In this document: positions 41,671 through 51,313 of the stretch, piece by piece
Layout of the letters: each line of letters starts with the position of its first letter
Numbering within the stretch: position 1 is the stretch's first letter
Source: Muribaculaceae bacterium
Lineage (GTDB): Bacteria > Bacteroidota > Bacteroidia > Bacteroidales > Muribaculaceae
DNA: 64,000 nt
Direction of reading: 5' to 3'
Assembly (NCBI GenBank): GCA_023663365.1
Contig: JAMPHP010000001.1
Coordinates: 730,967 to 794,966 of the forward strand
The notes under the pieces: model-generated
Databases searched by the model: none
What the model saw: only the letters and a program-made list of their open reading frames with translations
Told to the model about the DNA's origin: nothing
Program-made: the position numbers and the translations under genes

Positions 41671-43467
41671 ATGCAGAATATACGCAATATTGCAATCATA
41701 GCGCACGTCGACCACGGAAAGACTACTCTGGTCGATAAAATGCTTCTTGCCGGCAACCTCTTTCGTGAGAACCAGAATGCCGGGCAACTTATCCTCGACA
41801 ACAATGACCTTGAGCGTGAGCGTGGTATCACAATCCTCTCAAAGAATGTGTCGATAAACTATAAGGACTACAAAATCAACATCATAGACACCCCGGGGCA
41901 CGCAGACTTCGGCGGCGAGGTGGAGCGCGTGCTCAACATGGCCGACGGCTGCCTCCTGCTGGTCGATGCCTTTGAAGGCCCCATGCCTCAGACCCGCTTT
42001 GTGCTCCAGAAGGCCATAGAAATGGGTCTGAAGCCTATCGTGGTAATCAACAAGGTCGACAAGCCCAACTGCCGCCCCGAAGAGGTGCAGGAGATGGTGT
42101 TCGACCTCATGTTCAGCCTCGATGCCACTGAGGATCAGCTCGACTTCACCACACTCTACGGCTCGGCCAAGCAGGGCTGGATGAGTCTTGACTACAAAAC
42201 TCCCACCGACAACATCCTTCCCCTGCTCGATGCTATCATTGAGCATATCCCCGGCCCCGAGGAGAACCCCGGCGAGAGCCAGATGCTCATCACCTCGCTC
42301 GACTTCTCGAAGTACGTCGGCCGCATTGCCATCGGCCGCGTGCACCGCGGTGAGCTGCGCGAAGGTCAGGAAATCGGTCTCTGCCGCAAGGACGGCACCG
42401 TGTCGCGCCAGCGCATCAAGGAGCTCCACACCTTCGAGGGCATGGGCCGCAAGAAGGTGGAGAGCGTGGGCAACGGCGACATCTGCGCCATCGTAGGTCT
42501 TGAGGGCTTCGAGATTGGCGACACCATCACACTGATGGACAATCCCGAGCCGCTCCCCCGCATCGCTATCGACGAGCCCACCATGTCGATGACCTTCACC
42601 ATCAACGACAGCCCCTTCTTTGGCCGCGACGGCAAGTTTGTGACCTCGCGCCACATCAACGACCGCCTCACCGCCGAGCTCGACCGCAACCTCGCTCTCC
42701 GCGTGGAAAAGACCGAGCGCGAGGATGCCTGGAATGTATTCGGTCGCGGCGTGCTCCACCTCTCGGTGCTCATCGAGACCATGCGTCGCGAAGGCTATGA
42801 GCTGCAGGTGGGTCAGCCCCAGGTGATTATCAAGGAAATCGACGGCGTGAAGTGCGAGCCCGTGGAGCTTCTCACCATCAACGTGCCCGAGGAGTACTCC
42901 TCCAAGATGATCGATATGGTCACACGCCGCAAGGGCGACCTCGTGGCCATGAGCACAAAGAACGACCGCGTGCAGATGGAGTTCAACATCCCCTCGCGCG
43001 GTATCATAGGCCTGCGCAGCAATGTGCTCACAGCATCGGCAGGCGAGGCTATCATGGCTCACCGCTTCCTCGAGTATCAGCCCTGGAAGGGCGACATCGA
43101 GCGCCGTACGAACGGCTCTCTTATCGCCATCGAGTCGGGCACGTCGTATGCCTATGCCATCGACAAGCTGCAGGATCGCGGCCGCTTCTTCATCTTCCCC
43201 CAGGAAGAAGTCTACGCCGGTCAGGTTGTGGGCGAGAACGCCAAGGACAACGACATCCCCGTGAACGTGACCAAGAGCAAGAAACTCACCAACATGCGTG
43301 CCTCCGGTGCCGACGACAAAGCCCGCATCGTGCCCCCTGTGGTATTCAGCCTCGAGGAAGCTCTTGAGTATATCAAAGAAGATGAATATGTGGAGGTTAC
43401 ACCCCATCATATCCGTCTGCGTAAAATAATCCTTGACGAGACAGAGCGCAAGCGCGCCAACCGATGA
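41671..43467 (+). CDS. typA: ribosome-associated GTPase TypA/BipA
   Basis: A 598-residue translational GTPase involved in ribosome assembly and stress growth. GTPase motifs: [10 protein letters not shown] (G1), RGITI (G2), [14 protein letters not shown] (G3), NKVDKP (G4). The EF-G-like domains and the TypA-specific C-terminal part ([25 protein letters not shown]-like [13 protein letters not shown], and [10 protein letters not shown]) are intact. It ends in an ATGA overlap with folP (43464-43467). Confidence 0.97.
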   Translation: MQNIRNIAIIAHVDHGKTTLVDKMLLAGNLFRENQNAGQLILDNNDLERERGITILSKNVSINYKDYKINIIDTPGHADFGGEVERVLNMADGCLLLVDAFEGPMPQTRFVLQKAIEMGLKPIVVINKVDKPNCRPEEVQEMVFDLMFSLDATEDQLDFTTLYGSAKQGWMSLDYKTPTDNILPLLDAIIEHIPGPEENPGESQMLITSLDFSKYVGRIAIGRVHRGELREGQEIGLCRKDGTVSRQRIKELHTFEGMGRKKVESVGNGDICAIVGLEGFEIGDTITLMDNPEPLPRIAIDEPTMSMTFTINDSPFFGRDGKFVTSRHINDRLTAELDRNLALRVEKTEREDAWNVFGRGVLHLSVLIETMRREGYELQVGQPQVIIKEIDGVKCEPVELLTINVPEEYSSKMIDMVTRRKGDLVAMSTKNDRVQMEFNIPSRGIIGLRSNVLTASAGEAIMAHRFLEYQPWKGDIERRTNGSLIAIESGTSYAYAIDKLQDRGRFFIFPQEEVYAGQVVGENAKDNDIPVNVTKSKKLTNMRASGADDKARIVPPVVFSLEEALEYIKEDEYVEVTPHHIRLRKIILDETERKRANR

Positions 43468-44303
43468 AACCCTTCTCACTCAACATACGCGGCAGGCTGG
43501 TCGAATACGACCGGCCTGCCGTGATGGGTATTATCAACATCACCGACGACTCTTTCTACGCCGGGTCGAGGGTGTGCGACCGGGCCGATATTGCCCGCCG
43601 TGCACGCGCCATGGTGGAGAGCGGAGCCGATATGCTCGACCTCGGAGCATACTCCTCGCGCCCCGGTGCCGGCGAGGTGCCTATAGGGCAGGAGCTTGAG
43701 CGCCTGGCCATTGGGCTTGAGGCCGTCCGCGAAGCCGTGGGGCCGGAAGTGCCCGTGTCGGTGGATACTTTCCGTGCCGAGGTGGCACGCCGCTGCATCG
43801 CCGACTTCGGTGCCGACATAGTGAACGATATATCGGGCGGCCTGCTCGACGATGCGATGTTCGAGACCGTCGCAGGGCTCGGGTGCCCGTATATCTTGAT
43901 GCACATGCGGGGCACGCCTGCCACCATGCAGAGCCTCACCGACTACGCTGATGTGACTGCCGATGTGATAAACGAGCTCAGCCGCCGCCTCTACATCCTC
44001 GACGAGCTCGGTGTGGCCGACGTAATCGTCGATCCCGGCTTCGGATTTGCCAAGACCCTCGAGCAGAACTACGCCATGATGCGTGAGCTGAAAGCCTTTG
44101 AAATACTCGGGCGACCGGTACTCGCGGGCGTATCGCGGAAGTCGATGATTACACGCCTGCTGGGTATTGATGCTGCCGATGCTGCCACCCCTACGGCAGT
44201 ACTCGGAGCTTTTGCCCTCGACCGCGGAGCTGCTATCCTACGCGTGCACGATGTGGAGCAAGCCGTGCAGAGTGTGCGCATCTTCACCGCTCTAAACTCT
44301 TAA
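43464..44303 (+). CDS. folP: dihydropteroate synthase
   Basis: A 279-residue TIM-barrel enzyme of folate synthesis, the target of sulfonamides. Motifs: MGIINITDDSFYAGSR (the family usually reads NVTPDSFSDGG, so this is a mild variant), DLGAYSSRPGA, VSVDTFRAEVARRC, DIVNDISGG, LMHMRGTPATMQ, VDPGFGFAKT and VLAGVSRKSMI. It is coupled to typA and followed 37 bp later by cdaA; the folP-cdaA pairing is common in Bacteroidota. Confidence 0.96.
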   Translation: MKPFSLNIRGRLVEYDRPAVMGIINITDDSFYAGSRVCDRADIARRARAMVESGADMLDLGAYSSRPGAGEVPIGQELERLAIGLEAVREAVGPEVPVSVDTFRAEVARRCIADFGADIVNDISGGLLDDAMFETVAGLGCPYILMHMRGTPATMQSLTDYADVTADVINELSRRLYILDELGVADVIVDPGFGFAKTLEQNYAMMRELKAFEILGRPVLAGVSRKSMITRLLGIDAADAATPTAVLGAFALDRGAAILRVHDVEQAVQSVRIFTALNS

Positions 44304-44340
44304 CTCATATCTCTTAACTCTAATCTCCCCCTCCCCGGCC

Positions 44341-45123
44341 ATGTTCGACTTCGGTATAAAAGACATCATCGACATACTGCTCTTCGCAGTGCTCCTCTTC
44401 TACATCTACCGCTTGATGAAGGAGTCGGGCACGATCAACATCTTCTATGGTGTGCTGGCTTTTATCGTGGTGTGGCTGCTTACGTCGGAGATTTTCGGGA
44501 TGCGCCTCATCGGCACCTTGCTCGACAAGTTCATGGCCATCGGCTTGATAATCCTTGTCATACTCTTCCAGGACCCGATTAAGCGCTTTCTGGTGGAGCT
44601 TGGCTCGCACCGTCGCTGGCGCTTTTTAGGCAAGCTCTTTCACCACCACAAGCAGGAGCTCGATGCCGAAGGACTCGCATGGGTGATGCCTATAGTGTAT
44701 GCCTGCATGAGCATGTCCAAGAGCAAGACGGGAGCCCTTATAGTGGTGCAGCAGTCGATTGCGCTTGATTCCTACGCCGCTTCCGGCGACATTATCGATG
44801 CCAATATCAACACGCGGCTCATCGAAAATATATTCTTCAAAAACTCGCCCTTGCACGATGGCGCCATGATTATCGCTGACAACAGGATTGAGGCCGCCGG
44901 CTGCATCCTGCCCGTGAGTCACGACAGCGACGTGCCCCGCACGCTCGGCCTGCGCCACCGCTCGGCTCTCGGCATAGCCCAGGCCACCGATGCCGTGGCC
45001 GTGGTAGTGTCGGAGGAGACGGGTAATATCTCTGTGGCCTACCGCGGAAAGCTCACCACGAGGGTGAGCTCCACAGAGCTTGAGCACAGGCTCAATGCCA
45101 TTGCCATCACGGCGGTAAGGTAG
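44341..45123 (+). CDS. cdaA: membrane diadenylate cyclase (c-di-AMP synthase)
   Basis: A 260-residue CdaA-type enzyme that makes cyclic di-AMP from two ATP. Three N-terminal membrane helices lie at about 8-22, 33-50 and 64-78. The DAC domain (about 105-245) has the DGA motif at 173-175 (LHDGAMII) and the RHR motif at 205-207 (GLRHRSALG), both needed for nucleotide binding. The adaptor gene cdaR is not next to it. It ends 8 bp from the convergent DUF4252 gene. Confidence 0.95.
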   Translation: MFDFGIKDIIDILLFAVLLFYIYRLMKESGTINIFYGVLAFIVVWLLTSEIFGMRLIGTLLDKFMAIGLIILVILFQDPIKRFLVELGSHRRWRFLGKLFHHHKQELDAEGLAWVMPIVYACMSMSKSKTGALIVVQQSIALDSYAASGDIIDANINTRLIENIFFKNSPLHDGAMIIADNRIEAAGCILPVSHDSDVPRTLGLRHRSALGIAQATDAVAVVVSEETGNISVAYRGKLTTRVSSTELEHRLNAIAITAVR

Positions 45124-45131
45124 GGCGGTGC

Positions 45132-45584
45132 CTATTTCACGGCAGCCATCACATCTTCCATTGTCATGGAGCCGGTGAGGATTATCACCGACATCTCATT
45201 GGCCTCTTCGGCAACGATGACAAATTCGTTGAGAGCGGGCTTGAGCTTTTTCATCAGTATCTTCACGTTTTCCTTGTCTTCGCGCACGCGCACCAGTTCT
45301 TCGTATCCTTTCGATGTGGAGAAGACTTTCGCGCGGGTCTTCAGGATAGAAGCGGCACTGCCGTCGGCGTTGGCAATCTGGATGTTGTCGAGCTTTCCGG
45401 CAAGGGAGTTGAAGTTCACGCCGTCGTTGTCGCCGCTGCCGAGGTTTCCGGCCATTGCTATCATGGCTTTCGACACATAGACGGTGGTGATGCCTTTGAC
45501 ATCCTCACACGATTCGAGGAATGTCTGTGCTTTTGCGGCCAGTGTGGCCAGTGTGATTATGGCGATAAGAAATATGCGTTTCAT
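45132..45584 (-). CDS. DUF4252 exported protein (copy 2)
   Basis: A 150-residue protein with a signal peptide (FLIAIITLATLAAKAQ) and the DUF4252 pattern: CEDVKGITTVYVSKAMI, FNSLAGKLDNIQIANADG, and ending EFVIVAEEANEMSVIILTG. It resembles the other DUF4252 protein at 46573-47037. The two genes bracket the sigma and anti-sigma genes on the same strand, with 12 bp separating this one from the anti-sigma start. Function unknown; co-expression with an ECF sigma factor suggests a part in sensing or response to envelope stress. Confidence 0.85.
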   Translation of the reverse strand: MKRIFLIAIITLATLAAKAQTFLESCEDVKGITTVYVSKAMIAMAGNLGSGDNDGVNFNSLAGKLDNIQIANADGSAASILKTRAKVFSTSKGYEELVRVREDKENVKILMKKLKPALNEFVIVAEEANEMSVIILTGSMTMEDVMAAVK

Positions 45585-45596
45585 AGTTGTAGGGTG

Positions 45597-46091
45597 TTAA
45601 AGGGTTGAGTTAAGTGTGTTTAGGGTTTTCTGAGTTGTCTCTATGGTGATTGCTTCGCTTGTCTCGATTGCTTGGGTGCCTTTCTTCATTGTAGACGTAA
45701 GCAAAGCCAGGGCTTCGGTGGTGTGTCGGCGTGCCTCTTCGGGAGTGAGGTCGGTCGTTGAGCCGTTCCGGCCGCCTCTGTCGAGATATGCGAAGCTCGC
45801 GCAGGCGACCAGTAGCGCAACGGCAGCAGCGGCACCGTAGCGCCTGAGGGCGAACATGAAGCCCCGTCGGCTGCGGCGTGCTATCATGGAGCCGACGGCT
45901 GCATGGAGGCGGTCGGGAGCCTTTACCTCTGCCGATAGTGCGCGGAAGAGTCGGCGGTCGGCCTCAAACTCAGGTATGTCGGAGGCTTCTGTTGCAAAGA
46001 AACTGCGAAGCTCATTCTCACCGGCAAGGTCGAGGCTGCCGTCGTAGTAGCTGCTCAGCAATGAGCGTATGTGTGAAATATTGTGGTTCAT
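45597..46091 (-). CDS. transmembrane anti-sigma factor-like protein
   Basis: A 164-residue protein without enzyme motifs. The N-terminal 75 residues are helical (SHIRSLLSSYYDGSLDLAGE, ELRSFFATEA) and resemble an anti-sigma domain lacking the zinc HCC motif; one membrane segment lies at about 84-104 (YGAAAAVALLVACASFAYL), followed by a threonine-rich periplasmic tail. Its ATG overlaps the ECF sigma stop (46088-46091), the usual arrangement for a sigma factor and its membrane-bound inhibitor. Confidence 0.78.
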   Translation of the reverse strand: MNHNISHIRSLLSSYYDGSLDLAGENELRSFFATEASDIPEFEADRRLFRALSAEVKAPDRLHAAVGSMIARRSRRGFMFALRRYGAAAAVALLVACASFAYLDRGGRNGSTTDLTPEEARRHTTEALALLTSTMKKGTQAIETSEAITIETTQKTLNTLNSTL

Positions 46092-46573
46092 GATGTGAAG
46101 TGTTTTCTGATTGCAGTGCGTGCGCGGCTCAGCAGCACGCGTATGTTTCCGGCACTGAGACCGGTGGTGCGTTCTATCTCATCAAATTCGCAGCCTTCGA
46201 AGTCGCGCATCACAAGCACTGTGCGCATCTTCTCGGGCAAGCGCTCGGCCATCCGGGCTATTAGGTCGACGGTCTCCCGGCGCTCGATGTCGGCGGCTGT
46301 GTCGGAGCTGTCGGCAAGCTGCAGGCCATCGTCGGCGGAGAGAGGGTGGCGCCGGGCGGCAATGATGTCGAGGGCGGCGTTGCGGGCTGTGCCGATGGCG
46401 TAGGCCTTGATGTTGTTTACCGTGCCAAGGGTCGCCCGCCGCTCCCATAGCTTGAGGCAGGCTTCCTGCACGGCATCTTCGGCATCGTCGGTGTTGCCGC
46501 ACAAGGCGAGCGCCACGCGGTACATGCTGTCGATGCAGGGCGATATATGCTCTTTGAAGATGGCGGCGTCCAT
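46088..46573 (-). CDS. ECF sigma-70 factor
   Basis: A 161-residue extracytoplasmic-function sigma factor. Region 2 is seen in MYRVALALCGNTDDAEDAVQ and EACLKLWERR; region 4 in LPEKMRTVLVMRDFEGCEFD, EIERTTGLSAGNIRVLLSRA and the final RTAIRKHF. I start at the ATG at 46573 (MDAAIFKEHISPCID); the longer frame upstream is a shadow of the DUF4252 gene, whose TAA shares one base with this ATG. A GTAACA/CGTCTA type promoter upstream of the operon is a candidate autoregulatory target. Confidence 0.93.
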   Translation of the reverse strand: MDAAIFKEHISPCIDSMYRVALALCGNTDDAEDAVQEACLKLWERRATLGTVNNIKAYAIGTARNAALDIIAARRHPLSADDGLQLADSSDTAADIERRETVDLIARMAERLPEKMRTVLVMRDFEGCEFDEIERTTGLSAGNIRVLLSRARTAIRKHFTS

Positions 46574-47037
46574 TATTTTTCGTCCTGCATCATTTTTTTG
46601 ATGTCGCTTTGCGAGAATTTGCCTTTCAGCTCTATGAAAGCGAGTTCGCCGCCATCGGTGGCGAGGATGTAGATGTCGTGGTATGTGTCGGCATCTGCTT
46701 TGGTGATGATGCGCACGGAGCTGTCGTCGTCCTTGACACGCACGAGCTCGTCCATGCCTTCGCTCACGCTTTTGAGGCGCTTGTTGAAGCGGGCGCGCTC
46801 GGCCTCCGATGCGCCGTTGATGGATAGCACTTTGACCGCCTTCAGGCTGCCTGCCGCAGGTACATCGTCGGGCACGCATCCCAGAACTTTTGCGCAGCTC
46901 ATCATGAAGGGCGGGATGCTTACGTACTCGGCACCGGCCACATCCTTGAATTCGTCGAAGAGGCTTGCGGGAGACGCGGCGCGGCAGAGCATCGAGCTTG
47001 CTGCAAGGAGGAGGAGGGGAAGGATAATACGTTTCAT
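46573..47037 (-). CDS. DUF4252 exported protein (copy 1)
   Basis: A 154-residue exported protein (signal peptide MKRIILPLLLLAASSMLCRA). The mature region matches its partner at 45132-45584: FKDVAGAEYVSIPPFMM, KVLSINGASEAERARFNKRL, SEGMDELVRVKDDDSSVRI and IYILATDGGELAFIELKG. It is the first gene of the four-gene unit DUF4252-sigma-anti-sigma-DUF4252. The molecular role is not known; two copies around one sigma pair suggest they work together or are alternative effectors. Confidence 0.85.
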   Translation of the reverse strand: MKRIILPLLLLAASSMLCRAASPASLFDEFKDVAGAEYVSIPPFMMSCAKVLGCVPDDVPAAGSLKAVKVLSINGASEAERARFNKRLKSVSEGMDELVRVKDDDSSVRIITKADADTYHDIYILATDGGELAFIELKGKFSQSDIKKMMQDEK

Positions 47038-47091
47038 AGTTGTAGATGTTGAATGTAAATGAATGTGGATGTTTTTGATTTGTTTGTCCTG

Positions 47092-47120
47092 TAGACGGAA
47101 AAAGCCGCGGCAATGTTACA
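47092..47120 (-). promoter_or_regulatory. candidate ECF-type promoter of the DUF4252-sigma operon
   Basis: Minus strand TGTAACA (47114-47120), 16 bp, CGTCTA (47092-47097). This resembles ECF -35/-10 elements and not the TTTG/TAnnTTTG house-keeping form. It lies 54 bp upstream of the first DUF4252 gene, as expected if the sigma factor drives its own operon. Confidence 0.6.
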
Positions 47121-47227
47121 AAAAAAAATTCAAGCGAGGAAAAAATGTGCGTATGCGGGCAGGCTTATTCGTCGATTTTGCGTAATTTTGTGTTATAATA
47201 GCTAAAGTAGAAAAAAACAGACACAGT

Positions 47228-47914
47228 ATGGTAGACCTCCTTATCCCACTCTCTATCACCGATTATCTCAACGCCGCATGGTTCTTCGACTGGTTCGTGA
47301 ACAATGCGTCGTATATCTTCGTGTTCATATTCATGATGATAGAGAGCTCTTTCATCCCATTTCCTTCGGAGGTTGTGGTGCCCCCGGCAGCTTACCTTGC
47401 GGTGCAGCGCGGCGATATGAATGTATTTGTGATAGTGCTTGTGGCCACCGCCGGAGCTCTTGCCGGAGCCTTGGTCAACTATGTGCTGTCGCTGCTGATC
47501 GGGCGCCCCGTGGTGTATGCCTTTGCCAACTCCCGCCTCGGCCATGCCTGCCTTATCAATCAGGAAAAAGTGGAGAAAGCCGAGCGCTACTTCGACGAGC
47601 ACGGTGCCGTGTCGACCTTTGTTGGCCGCCTTATCCCCGCCGTTCGTCAGCTCATCTCCATCCCCGCCGGCATTGCGCGTATGAATATATGGGTGTTCTG
47701 CCTCTTCACAGCCCTCGGAGCGATGGTGTGGAATGCTATCCTTGCTTTCCTGGGCTGGTGGCTCGCCCAGCATGTGAGTCTCTCGGGCCTCTACGACGCG
47801 GTTGAGAAGTACAACGGCTATCTCACCATCGCCGGGCTTTGCCTGCTGGCTCTCTGTGTGATATATATTTGCTACAACGCCTTCAAGGGCAAGAAAAACG
47901 ACAGCGCCAAATGA
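47228..47914 (+). CDS. DedA-family membrane protein
   Basis: A 228-residue inner-membrane protein of the DedA/VTT group, thought to move phospholipids such as undecaprenyl phosphate or phosphatidylethanolamine across the membrane. Motifs: MIESSFIPFPSEVV (the acidic ESS..PSE pattern), AGALVNYVLSLLIGRPVV, and FVGRLIPAVRQLISIPAG with the paired arginines required in E. coli DedA proteins. A TAATTTTG box at 47183-47190 may be its promoter. It ends in an ATGA overlap with rpe. Confidence 0.92.
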   Translation: MVDLLIPLSITDYLNAAWFFDWFVNNASYIFVFIFMMIESSFIPFPSEVVVPPAAYLAVQRGDMNVFVIVLVATAGALAGALVNYVLSLLIGRPVVYAFANSRLGHACLINQEKVEKAERYFDEHGAVSTFVGRLIPAVRQLISIPAGIARMNIWVFCLFTALGAMVWNAILAFLGWWLAQHVSLSGLYDAVEKYNGYLTIAGLCLLALCVIYICYNAFKGKKNDSAK

Positions 47915-48555
47915 TAGTAGCCCCTTCACTCCTGGCCGCCGACTTCGGGCATCTGGCCGATGCCGTGGCGATGATAGACCGCAGCGATGCCGCATGGGTG
48001 CACTGCGATGTGATGGACGGTGTGTTCGTGCCCAACATATCATTCGGTTTTCCGGTGATAAAGGCGGTGAGCGGCTGCACACAGAAGCCGCTCGATGTGC
48101 ATCTGATGATTGTTGACCCCGACCGTTACGTGAACCAGGTGCGCGACTGCGGCGCTATGATGATGAATGTGCACTATGAAGCCTGCACACATCTTCACCG
48201 CACCGTGCAGAGCATACATCAGGCCGGTATGAAAGCCGGTGTGACGCTCAACCCCGCCACGCCCGTGTGTCTGCTGCACGACATCATCGCCGAGCTCGAC
48301 ATGGTGCTCCTGATGAGTGTCAACCCCGGCTTCGGTGGTCAAACTTTTATCGCCAACACCGTGCGCAAGACCCGCGAGTTGCGCCAAATGATAGCCGAAA
48401 GCGGCTCGAAGGCTCTCATCGAAATCGACGGCGGTATCAACGCCGACACAGGTGCCCTCGTGGCCGAAGCCGGTGCCGACGTGCTTGTGGCGGGCAACGC
48501 CGTGTTCTCGGCGCCCGACCCCTTGGCTGAAATCGCGGCTCTGACCCGACTTTGA
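47911..48555 (+). CDS. rpe: ribulose-phosphate 3-epimerase
   Basis: A 214-residue TIM-barrel enzyme that interconverts ribulose-5-phosphate and xylulose-5-phosphate. Signatures: IVAPSLLAADFGHL, WVHCDVMDGVFVPNISFG, PLDVHLMIVDPDRY, MSVNPGFGGQTFI, EIDGGINADTG and VLVAGNAVF. I start at the ATG at 47911, which overlaps the dedA stop; the frame upstream of it is a shadow of dedA. Confidence 0.96.
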   Translation: MIVAPSLLAADFGHLADAVAMIDRSDAAWVHCDVMDGVFVPNISFGFPVIKAVSGCTQKPLDVHLMIVDPDRYVNQVRDCGAMMMNVHYEACTHLHRTVQSIHQAGMKAGVTLNPATPVCLLHDIIAELDMVLLMSVNPGFGGQTFIANTVRKTRELRQMIAESGSKALIEIDGGINADTGALVAEAGADVLVAGNAVFSAPDPLAEIAALTRL

Positions 48556-48595
48556 CTCCTCAATTTTCTCCAATCTCTCCACTCATTATCAAGCA

Positions 48596-51280
48596 ATGAA
48601 ATCAATCGATACAGAAACAGAAGAATACGGCACTCCCGAGCTGAGGGAGGTGCGCCCGCAGCGCAGAAGCTCGGCAGCACGCCAAGGGTCGAAGCCCCGC
48701 AAGCGCCCCGTTCCCGACCCCGAAGGCCCGTCGAACCGCCGCGCCCCCAAGCGCCGCAAGAGCGCCGACAGCTACACGTTTATCTCTTTTCTCAAGGACT
48801 ACCGCACACACCTTGGCGCAGGTATTTTTCTGTGCCTTACCGCCATCGTGATGGTGATATGCTGTGTGTCGTTTATTTTCAGCAACTCAGCCGACCAAAG
48901 CGTGATATATGGCCGCAGTGTGGGTGAGATTGTGAGCTCGGGCGATGTGGTCGACAATGCCGGCGGAGCCGTCGGTGCCAAGCTGGCCGAGTGGCTTCTG
49001 GTGGGCTCATTCGGCCTCGGGTCCTTTGTCCTGGCCTACTACATCTTCGTGATGGGTCTTGTGGTGATGCACGTGCGGAAGATTGCGTTCTTCTCTTTCA
49101 CATTCCGCTGCCTTTTCACTGCCACCGCTATCTCTGTGATAGTAGGCCTGCTGAGCTATAACCGTGCCAATCTCTTCCACCTCGGCGGCGCCCACGGCTA
49201 CTACATGAACAAGGTGATGCTCGACTACGCCGGAGCTCTCGGTGCATACGCCGTGATGGTGCTCCTGCTCGGGCTGCTGGTGGCGGTGTACTTCAATCCG
49301 CTGCGCACATTCTTCCGTATGCTCGGGCGTGTGATGCACCGCAAGCCTGCCGTGACTCCCGAAGAAGAGGCTGCCGGTGCCGAAGCCAAGGATGATGCTG
49401 CGGCCAGCCTCGACGACCTCGAGCGCGACGATGATGTAGAAGTACAGAGTACTCCTGCCGACGACAGCTCCGACGAAGCCGATGAGGCGGCAGAGGAAAA
49501 CACCGGCACCGACCACTCGCGCTTTATGCCTCCTGTTGGGCTCGATGCTTTCGAGAGCGACGACAGCAAGGACGAAGCCGTGGATAGCGATGCCGAAGGC
49601 GGCACACAGATGCGCACGGCAGCCCTTTCTTGCGAGCAAGGCTCTCCCGCAGTGGTGGGTGAGGTGCCGGCAGGCGAGAAGGCCGCAGGTGAACCTGAGC
49701 TTATAATAGTGAACAAGCAGCCCGATGAGGCCGACCCTGCCGACAGCATGGACGAAATCGTGCACGGCGACCATATCGGTATCGACCAGCCCTACGATGT
49801 GCGTGCCTCGCACTCGCACTATCAGTTCCCGCCGGTCGACCTGCTGGTGGAGCGCGGCAAGACCGTGGAAATCAACGAGGCCGAGCAGCTTGCCAACAAG
49901 AAGCTCATCGTCGATGCCCTCCGCAGCTACAACATCGAAATCCAGCGCATCGAAGCCACCATAGGCCCTACGGTGACACTCTACGAGATTGTGCCTGCTC
50001 AAGGCACGCGAATAGCCAAAATCAAGAGCCTCGAGGATGATATAGCCATGAGCCTGTCGGCACTTGGTATCCGCATCATAGCGCCTATTCCCGGCAAGGG
50101 TACGGTCGGCATCGAGGTGCCCAACCGCAAGCCGCAGATAGTGTCGATGCGCAGCATCATTGAGTCGAAGACCTTCACCGGCACGAAGATGCTCCTGCCC
50201 ATGGCTCTGGGCTCAACCATTTCCAACGACATCTACATGGCCGACCTTGCCAAGCTGCCTCACCTTCTGGTGGCAGGTGCCACGGGCCAGGGTAAGTCGG
50301 TGGGTCTGAACTGTATCATCACCTCACTGCTTTACTCCCGCCATCCCGATGAGCTCAAGTTTGTGCTCGTCGACCCCAAGACGGTGGAGTTCTCGCTCTT
50401 CGAGACCATCAGCAAGCAGTACCTCGCCAAGCTCCCCGATGAGGAGAAGGCCGTGATTACCGACTCTAAAAAGGTGATCGACACCCTCAACTCGCTCTGT
50501 GTGGAGATGGACAACCGCTACGAGCTCCTCAGCGATGCCCGCGTGAAAAATATCGTGGAGTACAACGAGCGCTTCTCGCAGCGCAGGCTCAACCCCGAGA
50601 AAGGTCACCGCTTCCTGCCCTATATTGTGGTGATTGTCGATGAGTATGCCGACCTTGTGATGGTGGCCGGCAAGGATGTGGCGCTCCCTATCTGCCGCAT
50701 CGCACAGAAGGCCCGCGCCGTGGGTATTCACATGATTATCGCCACACAGCGCCCGTCGACCGACATCATCACCGGCCCCATCAAGGCCAACTTCACCGCC
50801 CGCATAGCCTTCAAGGTCACGCAGGGTGTCGACAGCAAGACTATCCTCGACCGCCCCGGCGCCCAGCGCCTGATAGGACGAGGCGACATGCTCACGATGA
50901 TGAACGGCGCTGTGGAGCGTGTGCAGTGCGCCTTCGTCGACACGCCCGAGGTGGAGGCCATATGCGAGCATATAGGCAATCAGCCGGGCTTCACCGGGTG
51001 CTACCTCCTGCCCGACCCGCCCACCGAAGATGGTGCCGACAGCGGTAACTCGGGCGACTACGGTGCCGTGACCGAGGAGTTCAAGCGCTGCGCGCTCTTC
51101 ATAGCCTCGCAGTCGCAGGCTTCGATCACGATGATGCAGCGAAAGTTTGAAATCGGCTTCAACAAAGCGGGGCGCTTCATGGACCAGATGCAGCAGATGG
51201 GCATCGTAGGCCCTGCCAAGGGTGCCAAGCCCCGCGATGTGCTCATGACTCCCGATGAGGTGCAGCGCCTCTTCGAGTGA
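48596..51280 (+). CDS. ftsK: DNA translocase FtsK
   Basis: An 894-residue chromosome translocase at the division site. Four membrane helices lie between about residues 65 and 240, followed by an acidic, low-complexity linker (about 255-370), then the alpha/beta motor (Walker A GATGQGKSVGLN near 570, Walker B IVVIVDEYADLVM near 685, RPSTDIITG) and the winged-helix gamma domain at the C-terminus (ASQSQASITMMQRKFEIGFN, KPRDVLMTPDEV). The KOPS-reading domain is intact. It is followed 33 bp later by a LolA-like gene, a common pairing in this phylum. Confidence 0.96.
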   Translation: MKSIDTETEEYGTPELREVRPQRRSSAARQGSKPRKRPVPDPEGPSNRRAPKRRKSADSYTFISFLKDYRTHLGAGIFLCLTAIVMVICCVSFIFSNSADQSVIYGRSVGEIVSSGDVVDNAGGAVGAKLAEWLLVGSFGLGSFVLAYYIFVMGLVVMHVRKIAFFSFTFRCLFTATAISVIVGLLSYNRANLFHLGGAHGYYMNKVMLDYAGALGAYAVMVLLLGLLVAVYFNPLRTFFRMLGRVMHRKPAVTPEEEAAGAEAKDDAAASLDDLERDDDVEVQSTPADDSSDEADEAAEENTGTDHSRFMPPVGLDAFESDDSKDEAVDSDAEGGTQMRTAALSCEQGSPAVVGEVPAGEKAAGEPELIIVNKQPDEADPADSMDEIVHGDHIGIDQPYDVRASHSHYQFPPVDLLVERGKTVEINEAEQLANKKLIVDALRSYNIEIQRIEATIGPTVTLYEIVPAQGTRIAKIKSLEDDIAMSLSALGIRIIAPIPGKGTVGIEVPNRKPQIVSMRSIIESKTFTGTKMLLPMALGSTISNDIYMADLAKLPHLLVAGATGQGKSVGLNCIITSLLYSRHPDELKFVLVDPKTVEFSLFETISKQYLAKLPDEEKAVITDSKKVIDTLNSLCVEMDNRYELLSDARVKNIVEYNERFSQRRLNPEKGHRFLPYIVVIVDEYADLVMVAGKDVALPICRIAQKARAVGIHMIIATQRPSTDIITGPIKANFTARIAFKVTQGVDSKTILDRPGAQRLIGRGDMLTMMNGAVERVQCAFVDTPEVEAICEHIGNQPGFTGCYLLPDPPTEDGADSGNSGDYGAVTEEFKRCALFIASQSQASITMMQRKFEIGFNKAGRFMDQMQQMGIVGPAKGAKPRDVLMTPDEVQRLFE

Positions 51281-51313
51281 ACCGCCGCGTGCCTGAAACC
51301 GTTTGTGAAGTAT

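Noticed and set aside
41839..43479. 546-codon frame antisense to typA
   Set aside because: It mirrors typA codons, is rich in His/Glu/Ala in the way of GC-rich shadows and has no recognised domain.
44304..44340. Short TCTTAACTC repeats between folP and cdaA as a regulatory array
   Set aside because: Two or three low-complexity copies in a 37-bp gap; too little to separate from chance.
46088..47113. 341-codon minus-strand frame as one sigma factor
   Set aside because: The sigma factor begins at the ATG at 46573; the upstream half is a shadow of the DUF4252 gene in another frame.
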